A model generated the notes under the pieces. The model saw only the letters and a list, made by a program, of their open reading frames with translations, was not told where the DNA came from and did not search any database. Of a stretch of 64,000 nt of DNA, positions 34,501 through 48,051 are shown piece by piece. The stretch is from Pristionchus mayeri (taxonomy: Eukaryota > Nematoda > Chromadorea > Rhabditida > Neodiplogasteridae), in NCBI GenBank assembly GCA_036245805.1, contig BTRK01000004.1, positions 29,435,541 to 29,499,540 of the forward strand. The letters are read 5' to 3'. The position numbers and the translations under genes are program-made. Position 1 is the first letter of the stretch; every line of letters begins with the position of its first letter.

Positions 34501-37500
34501 GGATGGTAATAATCACATCATCGGCACTTTCAATCGAAACGAGGGAAATAAGGTGAGAATGACTTCTCCTCGAAGGTTCTTGCCCAATCTATGAGCTGTA
34601 AGAGTAACATTATAAAAAGGTAGAATGTAAAGAGTTGTGTACTTCCGCATCTAAGATCACGAGACTCATTCATTGAGTGCAATGGTTGTAGTTCTTCCTC
34701 GATTAAGAGTCCAGGTGATTATGAATGAGCGTATAATTGCAAAAGGTGGAAGAGAAGGTGAGAATGTGAACAAGGAAACAATCAGAACGCTAGTAAATGT
34801 GTTTTCAAAATCCAGAAATAGAGTTCCTGGTTTGAAAAATTAACTGCTTAGATCTTATACCTTATTGTGATTAAATTTCATTATTGGAATTAATTTCCTG
34901 ATAACAGCAATGTGCTATTTCAAGAAAGACCTGTGAAGTAAGAGGCTCAGGTGGGCCTTTCCGATCTAAAAATAGCAGATGTTTGGAAGGTGAAAGAAAT
35001 CATGAGGTTTTGCTGCCCATCTGGTACCATTCAACGTGTCTAGTTTGAATGGAAGCCCCGCTGTTGAAATTTGTTCGAAGAAATTGCAAAATGTGTCGTA
35101 AGCAAATTCGGAATCCTTCGGGAAGAATGCGAAGCCTTTTCTGATTCAAACAAACACGGATTGCATTCGTTTACTCCTCTTTCCCATAAGTAAATGGCAC
35201 GGTAATGGCAGAGAACTATGGGAAGGATGGGGACACTTCCCGGAATCTATCGAGGCTCTTGAGGCGGACGCCGTAACCAGGCGAGAACCAAAGGTAGAGG
35301 GGGAGGGGGAGGTATCTTGTGGACTGAGTTATTCACGACCCTCTGTCTTCTATCTCGGGAAACTCTGGGTCGGCAGAGAGGAGGAGAGAATATGGGGATT
35401 GGAGAGAGTGCAGAGGGCCGTCTCTTTAGCGATTGAGCTCGAAAAGGAGAGAGGAGAGAGAATAACGGAGTATGAAGAGATGAAAGGGCATGGGTGGTTC
35501 AGGGGGTGGGAAATGCGAGAATCCCGTCTGGACTAGATCATGATGGGGTAGATATTTATATCGAATATATGTGCACTGAACGATATTGAGGATCCAAAAC
35601 GCGTAGGGATTGTAATGGAAATTGCAGTCGCACATTTCAAAACGTGTTGAGCAAATTGTTGATGTAGCCATTTCTGCAGAGTATGTGCATTTTAAAATGA
35701 TATGCTTACATACTATCTTTACTTTGACGCATCCTAAGGCATCACTGGAAGGAAGTGTTCAAAGATCGTATCGATGTGGTCAAAGCATTGATTGTTATTG
35801 GACAATCTGATAGAATAATCGTCCATTCACGTGGGGTTTCTCTTTCTCTCACGTTGAAACCACAACTTCTCCCCTTTCAAGCAAGCGGAATGAGTACGGG
35901 AAAATAGCTGGAAGCCCATTCCCAGTCAGAGAAACGAAGAGAGGGAAGGGGAAGGAGAGGGGGGGGAGTATTCCACAACTACAGGAGGCAACCTCCACTT
36001 CTGCATTGGGTGGTTCTACCGTAATCTTTCCTCCTCCTAAGGATTACTAGAGTAGCCCCTCCATTTGCACACGTAGCACTTTTTGTGAGCAATTAGAAAA
36101 ATGGTTGCGCGCGCTCAATTTTAATGAGCCTCCCTCTTATTTGCACTCTCCCGTAATTGAGAAACTTCTCATCGCGCAATTAATAATACACGATTGGATG
36201 AGATTTAATGAGGAAGAGAAGAGGGTTTATAATGTGTACGAGTGTGCAAACAGAGAGAAGTAATAGGGGGATCAGAGTGATGAGTAGTAGTAGCGAACTG
36301 TCGAGTAGGCCGATCTGCCGTGAGATTCGGCCTTCTCTGTTAGCGCTTTTCGAGTGTCCGCCGCTTCTTTGAGAGAAGAGAAAGGAAACATGGTTCAATC
36401 TGCAGATCGACTGTGTACGTGATTACCAACGACGTGGTACGGTACCGGGCCGAAAGCATCTGTATCTATCTGTCACATGGTTTACGAGTCACGGCGACAA
36501 AAGGGTTTCTCTGAATCTGGAAGACTCGTAGCAGAGACTCGGTAAACACAGAAGAGATTATCGAAAGCTGGGCATAAATTGTCGTGTGGATGCTAGACTC
36601 GATAACAGTTGTTACCGCTTCTCGTGATTGGTTACGGTAGCCATTAACCAGCAACTATTGTCTTTAGAAGACGTCAGAGGGAAGGAAAGAGTAGGGATTA
36701 CGAACGGATGACTATAATCCGAATCTTTCAATGATCAGAGGGCAACGATTGACGACGATCAATCGGTCAGAAGACAGGAAAAAGGAGAGAGAAGAGTGAA
36801 GAGGACAATCTCGACCACTATCGAACGAAGTGTTCGGAGCAGAAATTGTGATGGAGTCGGGTGAGAATCGAGTGTGAGAAGAACGAAAGAAGGAGAAGAA
36901 TGAGGAACAGAAGGGTGGGAATCAGAAGTGAGAAGGGGGGGGGGGTGTCTGACCCATCGAAAGACCATCAGAAAGGTACAATTGTCTGCATCTTAATTGC
37001 AGCTCGTAGATGGATGGAGAAAGTTAATCGATGGTGAGAGGAGGCGAAACACTTCTGGGGCAGGTGCAAGTGAGAACACGCTACTCATTAGTTATGGAGC
37101 TAATCATTCTTGCAGTTTCCATCACGCCTCCGAATTTCTACTTACTGAAGGAGTATCGAAAGGGGGGCAATTTATGCGAGGGTGGAGTGAATGTCTGAGG
37201 GACGATGAAGGATTCACGAGGGTTATGACGCGAGCTTTTTCATTATTAGATTCAGTTTCAGCAGCGACAGTGGCTGCTGCAGCTGAGGAAGGGAGGGAGG
37301 ATGAGAAGCTAGCAAGTAAAGAGAGGAGGGATAGGATTATAGTGGCTACGATCCAGTAAAGAAACAACCGGAAAATATGGGGAAAACACTACAAAAGCGC
37401 TGCGCATAATATACAAAAGACGCCGTTTGTAGCAGAAGGATTAGACAACCAAAAAACACGAATCTGCACGAGTTTTCTAATGGAAGGTGTACAAATTCGA

Positions 37501-39691
37501 GGAAATTGGGAAGAAGTCGAGGGAAGTGCAGAAGAAGGAAGAGAGAGGGCAGATTGAGAGGAGAAAGGTGCAAAGGAGGAAGAGAACGGGGCAACCCCAG
37601 CCAGAGTCAACGCCGTTCACTCAATTCAATTGAAAAGGACGACGGAAGAAGAGAAATTCGAACTACTCATGCAAAAATGGCTGTGATTTGTGAATAATGA
37701 AGTGCAAAGAGACTGGAGGAGAGAAGAACATCGGAAGATCAGATGATTCATTGGATCAATCATTTGTGAAGAGGATGGTTTACCATTCCTTGAGTGCAAA
37801 GGTAAGCAGAGTGTCAGTATAATTATTTTCGTGCAGCCATCGGCGAAAATACGTGAGAATAAACGTGTACTCCTCCCTCTGGTTGAATAGATCCTCCGCC
37901 CTCTGTGAATATGGTCAGAAATAGAAGGACAAGAGGTGTTATTGAGCAATGAGCGAGATCATATTCCATCGCAGACTAACATGAGTGTGTACAGATCTCG
38001 TCAGTGGACTCGACAGTCGCGAGACGGGAGGGGGAGGGGGAACTGGCACAATGAGAAGTCTCAACCATCTCACAATAGTCGCGTGTTCTCCCCTGAGAAT
38101 CACACAACTAGAAGCCATACCAGACGTCCACTGTGGCATGCAGTCGAAATTCTGTTTCGAAAGTGCGAAATTTGGCGAGACTGATAGGGAATAACATTGA
38201 AACTAGAGAGGAAACTGCCAAAACAAAGCAAGACGAGTTGGAATTGAGCTGAATACGGAGAACGGAAGATTTACCCAATCAGACAGTTTGGAGCCTGAAA
38301 TAGACTGTGGAGAGAAGAAACAAGGAATAATCACGTCATCTCGTTTTTCGAGTGTTCTACACCGGCATCCGAGAGAGAGAGAGAGAATGGGTTGTATTGC
38401 TTGTCTAAACACAATGGAACTACAGCTCGGCAAACGGAGGGACAATCGGAAATCATCGAAGAGAAATGAAGATATTGAGATCGTGTTGAAAGAGAAAAAA
38501 CTCAAGTTACCCGTGGGAAATTACAAGGCGAGCGAAGTTGGGGGGGGATCAGGGGAGATCATCGGGGGATATCGGCGCCAAATTAGTGTGAAGTCATTAT
38601 TTGAGTGCCACGAGGGAGCTAGAATCGAAAACAAGGGAAAGTTGCCGTGTCATCTACACGATTGATAGACGAAAACAAGATATATTTACCTAAGAATATC
38701 AAGCGGGGGATCTTCTCTCTCCTTCTCTTCCTCCTTCCCACAATCACACCCATACTTTTTAACAGCATAGTTGCGTGAGTGGGAAGTTCTGAAGGAGTCT
38801 TCTCCTCTCTCGTTCGCAGACTCGGAACTGCTCATGATTGATGGGGGAAGTTGCGTTAGAATATCCCATCACTCATTGGATTAACTCATATTCGTCATCA
38901 AGATTAGCCTACTCAGTACTCACTAAATTCTTAGCACGAGCAAAATTTGAGGTTTGATTGGCGGTTGATTCCTAGTTCCTGCTCCCCTCAACATATCATT
39001 AGCAAGCTACTTCGAGGAAAGAGAAAGAAACTGAACAATTATTGTACGGAGAGCGGGAAAAATATGGTATTGCTTGCAGGAATTGTAAACCTCCTTTCTT
39101 CTTCTTTCGGAAGAGAGGACGGAATAGGTCAGAGTTCAGAGATGACAAAAACAGGGGGACAGAGGTGGGAAAAGAGGTAAAAATAAGTGAATGTCCTTCT
39201 CTGCGCGGGAATGCAAGACATGAATGGGAATCTTCAGAGAATCGCGTAGACTCCGAAATTAGAAGTGATAGAGAGCAGAAGGTGATTTCGTAAGCACTGA
39301 TTTGAGAATGGCACAACATTGTGGCAGGAAATGGGCTAAGTGCACTTTCAAACAACGCATTATAATAATCTCTTCTCTGTGATCTGTAAACGGTGATTAT
39401 CACCTCCAATGGAGCATTCTATGCATAATTTTTGTTTACCAGTCCACCACCCACGGAATGATTCCCGAGTTCCAGTTCATGAATAATCATCAGACAAAGC
39501 ACTGGTTTATCAGAGAAAATTTGGCAGAAACATAAGGGAAACACTCGTAATAGCAGACATGATTGTGAAGATTCTATCTGGGTAACCCACTAGCGGTTTG
39601 ACTAATGCTGAGGCATTTGAAATAATTGTACTACGGGTCTGAAATTTGGTACTTACAATGATTAATCACTATCAATGTGTATGTACAGTAT
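28527..39691. other. 11-kb stretch without recognisable genes
   Basis: Moderately GC-balanced and strongly purine-rich on the plus strand, with many open but low-complexity frames on both strands. None shows a domain, signal peptide plus splice pattern, or repeat family I know. The minus strand being pyrimidine-rich is what introns of minus-strand genes here look like, so it may hold long introns or promoters of the GPCR gene. No tRNA was seen. Confidence 0.5.
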
Positions 39692-42600
39692 CTACAGTAG
39701 GGGAAGAGGCGGAGGTCGACTGAAGACGGGAGAAGAACCCTTGAACGTGTCGCACTCGAGGAAGGGAAGGTAGGATTCTCCCCGAAGATGGTCAACCATC
39801 TTCCTATCCACTTTGTTGCCCTTCATCACTACGAGTCGAAGAAGGGGAAAGTCGGAGAGGAGAGACGAGATGCAGGAGACATCCACCTGAAGAGGAAGAC
39901 GGATTATTGTATGGAAGAATCGAAAGAGCCATGATCTGACTCATTATCCTTTCGCTTTGTAAGAAAAAATAAGACAAAGAGATATGGAGAGTTCGATCAT
40001 AGCTCCTGAAGGTTAGAGACGCGCTAGCCTATTGAGAGGCGTTAGGGTGAGTGGGCTGGCAAAGACTAGCGCGGCCAGTTCGAGAATTTGATTGATATTA
40101 TCGATTGCTCGAACGAGTCGCAGTGATCTACTCTGGACAGGCCTGGTGAGTGATGCAGTCAGACAATCTCTGAATAGCGAAAAGAGTGCCACAGCAGCCA
40201 CAGGGACTGGTCGCAGATCTGAAATATCTAGGGAATAGGCTCTCGAAGGTATCTAAGCAACTAGGAAATCATGATGTAGGGGAATCAAATTAATTGCTTA
40301 GTATCATTTGAAAGCCTCTTCCTCGTCTCAATAATAAAATGCAAAAAGGAAGAGTAATTTAACAAGCTCTCAGTGGTGGGAGGCATGGCTCTCTTCCTTT
40401 CCGCCCTTCTTTCAATCAATTACGCATGGACGAGAGTGGGGAATGGGGATAAATCACTGACACTTCTGCAGAAGGATACGTCGAGTCGTGCCAGATCGAT
40501 GCATCTCGTGAGTGCTTCGATGACTGCCAGATTGACTGAGGGGAGACCGGAGAGACACAGACGCTGCAGGGAGTGAAGCAGACCAAGACTGAAAGAGAGA
40601 TCGTTGAGGGGGGAAAATGACGTCATCGTCGAACTAACAAATCTGCACCTCACGAGCCCATTACTGGTCAGCTTCGCACAGTGCTCGAGATCCACCTGTA
40701 AGCTTATTAATTGATTTATCTTCTAAAATGACGATCGTACCTCGACGAGGGCGGGGCAAGCACGACAGATCGCCGTCAGATGGTCGTCGAGTAGGTCACG
40801 ATTACCAGAGAGATTCAATGTTCTAAAATATCGATTTTCAATGCTGCTATTCATAACTTTTTAAAATACGGAATTTAAATACGAAGTGGAAACTGACAAA
40901 ACTCACTTCAGAAATTGCAGTTTGGAGATGGCAGAAAAATCGGAGATATTCCGAGAGTAGGAAAGATCCAAGTGCCTGTAAAACTTGCTTGAACATTTTG
41001 GAAGAACATATTTTTAAACAAACAATGCAGTTTGCAATTTTCTTAAAATATCTGTAACAAGATCCTTGCCTTATATTAGGAGAAATGAGCACCAATCCTT
41101 CGAGATCTTTGCTGGAGATGAAAGAGCGCTGAAGGGTGAAAGAGTTCAGTCTGAAAAGTCAATTTTATCCCTGTTTCGTATCTTATTTCGAATAGATTTC
41201 GAAACCAGGAACCTTCTCATAACATGATGCCAACTGACTGTCTTTGCTTGAGAAATCGCAGGTCGACTAGTTTGAGGGAGTGACCGGCAGACAGATTGAT
41301 GTGAGTGACAGTGTGCGGCAGCTGCAGCAGCACTCGCTCGTCCAACACGAAGTGGTCGTAGCACGCACCACGACCCTGCAAGGAGCAGCTAATTCTACGA
41401 TCTATCAGTGTGAGCGTGAAAGTTTCGTTATAATGTATTTTAGCACGACATGGGAATCGAAACATCACAGAAATTAATTTTGAGAAGATTCATTGAATCT
41501 AACCAATATCTCGAACCGACGCAACCGGGGAAGACTCGAAACAAGCGTTGACATAGCCTCCTAAATAAAATAAATATTTCATATATATATTAATTTATTC
41601 AATTAATGCAACAAACCTGAGCCAGTTTTCCCTCTTCCTCCGTGTAGCAGTCCATTCGACAGATTGTGATCGTCAACTCCTTAATGAGTCGTGTTTTCAC
41701 TTAGTTATCAGTTTCACGGTCAGATCAAGTCACTAAGACACATATGATGCGATGTTGGTTGGGTGGAGTAATTGATATTCGTACCTCAATGGTGCATGGC
41801 AGCAATGGAAATGCGACGATGGCATTGAGAGTGAGAGTCATTCTGGAAAAGAATTTTTGTTATCACGGGCTTCCAAATAAATCAATTTTCCTCTCTAAAT
41901 TTTCCTTTAGTCGTTCCCTTTCCCATTATCACGTCCTGACTTCTCTTCTTCACGCATACAAAAGTATGCGTGAAGAAGAGAAGTCAATCTATTTTTTAAA
42001 TTACAATAAAACTTTCTTCTTAGCGTCAAAGTAAATAGTCACCTGTGAATCGCGAGTTTCTTCAATCGCGTACATTTCTTGCTGATCGCTTCGATTACAC
42101 TCCTGCAAGATAATATTGAAGTATTTTAAAAATTACTTTTTGAATTAAAAATATAATTTATATTTGATTGATATATGAACCCTGAAGAAACTCGCCTGGT
42201 AACAGTCCTCGAAGAAGGAAACTCGTCCTGATACGTGGGACTGTCTGTGGATGAAGAGGAAGGAGCGCCGATTCGGAGGGAGGAGACAGCGGGGGAGAGA
42301 CGATCTGAGATCGAAGGGATCATTCGAAGATCATATTCTCGTCTGATCTTCGAATGATCTATTCGAGCATACTTGAGATAAACAGACAAGACTATTACAC
42401 CAACTGTTGATATTCTGATCCTACAATTTCAATAAAGGGATCCATTGATCAGCTGAACAATAAGGGAAGAACAGAAATACCAATAATTGATATCATGTGC
42501 TCCGAATCGGTGGTTGCATTGGGGAAATCCCTCTGGATGTCGACCTCCTTGCGAGCATACCTGCGATCAATAAATCACAAATCGTTTAATAATATTATTT

Positions 42601-42768
42601 TTGCAAAAAAAAGTTCCTATTTCGATGATGTCGGGTGAAAAGAGTGAAATTGTTAATAGCTGACCACTCCCTCCTTCCGAGTCTCTGCATGTTCCTGCTG
42701 ACTCTCTCGACGGCGATGAGATCCTTCTGAGAGGCGTGTGTGAGCACGTGCCCCCACGCATCATCCAT
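39692..42768 (-). CDS. F-box and leucine-rich-repeat protein (FBXL/AMN1-like)
   Basis: Fifteen exons on the minus strand: 42665-42768, 42481-42560, 42181-42304, 42043-42102, 41785-41842, 41617-41679, 41504-41560, 41239-41375, 41070-41150, 40907-40975, 40741-40822, 40649-40695, 40464-40588, 40067-40218, 39692-39886. Together 477 residues with all phases agreeing. Exon 1 encodes an F-box-like start (DDAWGHVLTHASQKDLIAVE), which would bind Skp1 in an SCF ubiquitin ligase. Later exons encode leucine-rich repeats of the cysteine-containing type (HLDLSYSRNISDFSAISKL, TLNLSGNRDLLDDHLTAICR, RLDVSFCR), a substrate-binding surface. Intron 9 uses a GC-AG border (AAG|GCAAGG). The last intron uses a weak GTCTTT donor, so the 40067 exon end is less sure. 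The start could lie further upstream because a TTTGTAG acceptor directly precedes the ATG. Confidence 0.8.
41937..41986. repeat. Perfect 23-bp hairpin with AAAA loop, intronic
   Basis: The 23-nt sequence beginning TGACTTCTCTTCTTCACG is followed by AAAA and its exact reverse complement. It sits in intron 4 of the F-box/LRR gene (41843-42042). It could be a small MITE or a hairpin RNA precursor; the stem is short for a nematode pre-miRNA and has no bulge. Confidence 0.95.
42318..42359. repeat. 16-bp inverted repeat with 10-base loop, intronic
   Basis: GATCATTCGAAGATCA, spacer TATTCTCGTC, then its reverse complement, in intron 2 of the F-box/LRR gene and only 14 bp upstream of exon 3. Confidence 0.95.
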
Positions 42769-45700
42769 CTACAAATCAACCATTTCGTAAAATTTTTCAT
42801 GGTTACAAAAGCACGATCCTTCACAGAATGTGCAGTTGAATCGGATGAATATCACATAGGAAGGAAGTGAACACGCGAATAAACAGAGAGACACTACTAG
42901 AAACTTTATTAAAAATGCATGATTCTGGTGAGCAGGAGGATGAATCTCTACAGTGAACGCACGAATAAACAAAATGCTACTCTCTCACTCACAGGAAACT
43001 GCAAGTGTCACTTTGTGTGTTGTCTTTTGCTCGATTTCAAGTGCGCGCTTGAGGGGTCGAAGGGGGGAGAGGAGGGGGGAGGAGGGGGGGGGAGAGGAGG
43101 AGTGAATGGATGATGGCACGAGGGTCAAGAGCTAATCAGGAAGAGATCGAGAATGAAGGGGAAATACTTGGAAGAGACCAAATTGTTGCCGAGTCGAACA
43201 GTAGACTGGAAAACACAGGTCCAAAACGAAATTTTGTAGTGCTCTTGAGCAATATTCGATGATGTGAGAATAGTGAACTGCGATTGAAAATTGGGCGAGG
43301 TGGGTAAAGTGGAGTTCTTACGGCGGTATACTCTCACTGATCGTGTTGATTGTCGATACCCTCGAGCAAGGGAGAGAACGAGAGAGGAGAGAGGGGAGGG
43401 AGGGAGGGGGGAGGAGAAGAAGTATGTTCATTGTGCGAAGATTGGCAAACCGAAGGAGTGCTTTGTGCCAGTGATTGAAATCGGAACTCTTATCGCGTCT
43501 GGAATCGAAAGTTTGGGAACTGAATGGACGTGATAATGGGAAAGGGAACGACTAAGGGAGTTGGTGAGTGGACGAGAAGAAGGTGAATCAAGTGAAATTG
43601 AAATGAGAAAAGGGAAAGATCAACGATCAACAAATAGAGGCGCCATTCGGAAGTCACGGGAGTCAGCTGAGGTAACTCGATGGAGTTTACCTCATCTTCT
43701 CTCCCCCCCCCCCCCCCCCATCCACTTCTATCCTATCTCTTTTCTCTCCTTCAATTGTGTAAGATTGAGTATACGTGTGGGAACTCCTGGGAATTTGCGT
43801 GAGAACATAATATCTAGCAATTCGAAGCAAGAAAATGGGGTGACATAGAAGGGATCTAGAATGTGGCAAAAAACATGGAAGAAAGGATTCGAAGAATTTG
43901 AATATGGAAAGCAGCTTTACTATCAACAATACTAACTGAAAGTCTAGTGCTATTCTAAGATTTGGAGAGAGAACGGCGAGAGCCAACAGTAGCTTTCCCT
44001 CCTACTGCAGTAGTGAATGGATAGAGAGAGAAGAGAGTAACTGAAACGCTGTGTCAACACACATGCAAAGGGAGAGGCGATGCCGTGACCCGAAGGGAAC
44101 CAGAATCCACGCGAGGGATGATCAGATGGGAGATCTGGATCTAGCTGACTCAGAAGATGCTCACGTTGATGCTAGAAGATGAACGTCGACTTCTGTTGTA
44201 CCACTCACTCTTTCCCGCAATCAATTGCATCAACTCAGTCGAAATCCCAGTAGTATATGAATGCGAAGTCGAGTTGTAAAGTCACGCGAGCGGATTTCGG
44301 AAAAAAAGCAGCCCGGAGGAGCATGACTCCGCAGATGTTGTGAGGTAGAGAGAGGAGGGTTTTGTCTTCTTTCCTCTCCGCGCTTCCCCTTCCTCTCCCT
44401 CTCTCCTCCCTCTCCTCCGTCTCCACCCTCTCTTCTCTCTCCCACTGACATAACTCAACGGGATCATCAGATAGGCATAGCTCTTCCATTACTGCGGCAG
44501 ATTAGATTTGCAAAAAGCTAGCAAGTTTTCTCCCGAGCATAAACCGATGCTACTCGGGTATACGACCGTGCATGACTAACGGGAAAGAAATGGATGAGAC
44601 ATCCAAGGGGGGTAAACAGGAAAATAGGGAATTTGCGTGGTGCCGAATCCTTCTGTGTTCTCGTTGACTTCTAACCCAAACAGGAGGAAGAACAAAGGAT
44701 GGGAGAGAGGATAGCCAACTCTCAAGAGTGAAAACAGTAGTGAAAAGTCAAGAGGAGGAAGAGCCTCAGGGCAGATTTGAAGTGGACGAGCAGTGGCCAA
44801 TTTAGATCATTTCACTGCAGAGGAAGAAGTTGAAAAGCCGTGCAAATAGTAAGAGTTCGCATCCTGAGAGAGTACTACAATGCCGAAGTGGGAAGGGGCA
44901 TGCAAAGTAGCCGCGCTACCAGGGAAACTCTCCCTCTCTCTCTCACCTTTGTGCGCAGGTGATAAATGGGGGGTGGGCATTGGAAGGGGCATTACACCCT
45001 CGAAGGGCCTTTAGCCATCTCAAGTCATCTGGAAGAGAGGAAGTGAGCATGCCATGAGTGAGGGAAGAGAGAGGCAGACAAAGAGGAGGGAGAGAGAGAG
45101 AGGAGAGAGTGGGCGGAAGTGAGAGAGCAACGGAAAACAAGAGTCATCCGATGTCGTTATCGACGCTTTTTTGCCTCTGCACTCCAGACATTTTGGAGGA
45201 GGGGAAGAATGGAGGAGGGGAAGAAGAGAAAGACGAAGTAATGCGAATTGCTGCTTCTCTCACGAATTTGTACAGGAAAATGAGAAGCAGACCCTCCAAT
45301 ATTCGAGCCCCTTCCTCATTTCCATGAAGCCTCTCTTGACTTGACGAGATGCCCTAATGGAACAGGGAGACGAAATTCGAGAAGGGCCATACCCAAATAT
45401 CGGCCGAGTCAATTGAGCAACAAGGGAAACAAGTAAAGGAGTGGGAGAAGTGAGTCAGGAAACCGTTTGTCTTTCTATTTCCGAAATGAGGAAGAGAAGG
45501 AAGACATTTGGAGAACGATGCGAGGAGGAGAGGAGCATCGGATGATTCAGACTCCTACGATGACTCTCACGCCGGAAAAAGAGATGGGCAAAGAACACGT
45601 TAGATGCCCTGAGGGCCGTTCCAGATTATGGTTATGACATGGGAAAGTCGAGTGCAGATGATGTCATTCCCGGTCAACGACAGAAATAGTAACGATAAAT

Positions 45701-45848
45701 GCTTTTCTTTCCAAATCTCCCCAATTAATACATTGCACAGGCAAAGGCACAGTCATTTATGATACCTTGTTCAGTTCTCTTACCCATTCCGAGTGGGTGA
45801 AATGTTCCATGTACTCTCAGATTCATATATTTTATGAAAGTATGTTAC
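42769..45848. other. Intergenic, purine-rich on the plus strand; no gene recognised
   Basis: Upstream region of the F-box/LRR gene. Contains a GA/G-rich tract at 43060-43110 and a run of 14-15 C near 43707-43721. Open frames (for example 43561-43848, 45058-45327) are compositional artefacts. Confidence 0.55.
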
Positions 45849-46332
45849 ATTTAAAACGGGTTCTCTGTAAGACTCGGAGAGGGGTGGCACAAGACTTCAA
45901 AATGATCGTATCGACTTGCAACTTTGGGGGTGTCATACCTATAGGATTTTTGTGTCCCTGCCTCAACATTTTGACCTACCAAATTTATATCCAAGGGCAT
46001 GCTATCTATCATTCGAAAGAGCAGGAAAAGTATGCCCAAAACTATGTTTTCGTAAGAATTGATGCATGTCCGCACGATATATTGCATGAAATGCGCATTT
46101 TCGAGAAGTTTTTGGCATTTGATGCTGTTTTTGGCTGTGAAGGGATAATTTCCGCAAAAAGCCTTTGTGACCGGTCGATGCATAATTCATTTCTCTATCG
46201 AACTGTATACTTCTTTTTATAAACAAATCCTCACAATTTGAGAGATAGCGTGATTTGCATGATGCATTCGCCCACACAGGTTCAAATCCGGACCGATGCA
46301 TTCATGTTTTGCCGATTATATTCAACTGTTTA

Positions 46333-46355
46333 GCCCCGGCGCAAAGCGCCGGGGC
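46333..46355. repeat. Perfect GC-rich hairpin
   Basis: GCCCCGGCGC, loop AAA, GCGCCGGGGC, exactly at the inner edge of the family-2 left arm. It looks like a transposon end hairpin, but no CTRR terminus in the right place was found. Confidence 0.85.
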
Positions 46356-47389
46356 AATTTTGGCCGGGAAACGAGAGATTCCCACAGCCGGAAAGGTTCC
46401 TGAGAGGGTAGGGTATCGACATACGTTCAAACGTATCCAGCTTTTGGGGATCCTCAGTGGAAGCCTAGGGGATGCTAAATCCGAAATTTTAAGTCTCTAT
46501 CGTAACCGGAACTGCCTCTGGCGGACTCCGATTTTTGTCGGTTTCATGGCGTTCCGGATTTTGCGATGTTGGTCGTGAGCATCGTAGAGAGACGTGCTAT
46601 AGCTCATTCGATAGAGAGTATACGGTTGCCCGCCTAGAGACTTTTCAGAATTGTGAAAATCCTACTGGAAGGGTGCGAAAATCGCCTTCAAAGTTAGAAA
46701 TGTTGACCACTCTGGCGGTTCGGTCACATTTTCAGCTATCCAAGCTCTCAATGGAAAATCCAAGTTCCTACCGACCTACTGTAGACTAATGTTGGCACGG
46801 CGAATCCAATGAGCCTAATTTCGAAAAGATTGGTCTCCATCTGTAGGTGCTGACGCCTTTCAAACATTTTCCCGCGCGAATTTATCCCTCTGCCTCCTCC
46901 TCCTCTCTCCCTCGCGACCCCCCGCGCCTGTCTCTCAGGTCAGGTCAACGGTTGTAAACACGGCGAGTCGTCTCCATTCAATGCTCTGCCTACTATGAAA
47001 TACAAAGTTCAAATTAATGTAAAACTAGTACCATTTTCGAAATCAGCATCTTAAATTACCCATGGCTGCATGGTTTGTTGGGGTCGAACGGGCACTTTCT
47101 GTTTTGTACTATTGTATCCTCTGGTAGAGGAGAGGGCGGAGGAGGGAGTCGAAAGCTTCCGATCTGAGTTACTTTACATTTGCCCTCATTTACAATACAT
47201 ATGGAGGTGAATGAAGGGGGGGGGATAATTCAATTATCTCGCGATATTTTGACGATAAGACATAGGAAAGACCCCCTAGGTTTGCCGATACTTTCCCATC
47301 TCTACCCTTTCAATGCACTTAGTTGAAAATGCTAATAACATAAAGAAATCATTCGCTCCGCGCCATTAAAAGTCCCGAGATCCACCTTC

Positions 47390-47752
47390 CGTGGGAAGGT
47401 GGCGTATCCTGGCTTTGCAAGCAAAGTCAACAGCTAAGTGAATTTTGTCGAAATTTCAATTCAATAAAAGGAGTGAGATCATACTATTCACAACAATCAG
47501 TTCAATAAAAGTCCCGTGATCAACAGCCAAAATTCGCGCTCTATTTATTCGTACATTGCAAATCTGTCAACAGCGACACCTGAAAAAATAGAGCGCGAAT
47601 TTTGGCTGTTGATCACGGGACTTTTATTGAACTGATTGTTGTGAATAGTATGATCTCACTCCTTTTATTGAATTGAAATTTCGCCAAAATTCACTTAGGT
47701 GTTGACTTTGCTTGCAAAGCCAGGATACGCCACCTTCCCACGGAAGGTGGAT
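47390..47752. mobile_element. Palindromic element (inner 1)
   Basis: Arms of about 165 bp begin TCCACCTTCCGTGGGAAGG and end with its inverse; the centre is near 47570. Identity between arms is high (few differences). Non-coding MITE/foldback type. Confidence 0.85.
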
Positions 47753-47754
47753 AT

Positions 47755-48051
47755 TTCCTTTAATTTGTGTTTTCTACGAGTGTTGGGCATTGTAGAATCA
47801 CTGGGTGTATTCTAAGCACGCACTAGTCCTTTATAGCACATAACAACATGATCACGATATGGTCAGAACTGAATATTTGGGGTTGGTGTCAACTAATTAC
47901 AAATAATTAGTATTATCTTCGATCCGAATCCCCTTTTCCTTCATTCCCTTCGGTACCCGTACCATAGTTTGATAAAGGACTAGTGCGTGCTTAGAATATA
48001 CCCAGTGATGAATATACCCAACACTCGTAGAAAACACAAATTAAAGGAGAT
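47755..48051. mobile_element. Palindromic element (inner 2), interrupted by a satellite fragment
   Basis: Arms of about 80 bp (CCTTTAATTTGTGTTTTC ... and inverse) surround about 130 bp that includes CATTCCCTTCGGTACCCGTA, a piece of the 140-bp satellite found at 49.4-50.2 kb. Confidence 0.8.

Noticed and set aside
43561..45327. Several Arg/Glu/Gly-rich frames on both strands
   Set aside because: They mirror each other on opposite strands in purine-rich DNA and lack family features.
46260..46300. tRNA or SINE in the family-2 arm
   Set aside because: Only a B-box-like GGTTCAAATCC is present; no A box or anticodon arm, and the mirrored copy is no better.
46333..46355. GC hairpin as a Helitron 3' terminus
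   Set aside because: On neither strand is there a CTRR followed by T at the usual distance, and no matching TC 5' end was found.
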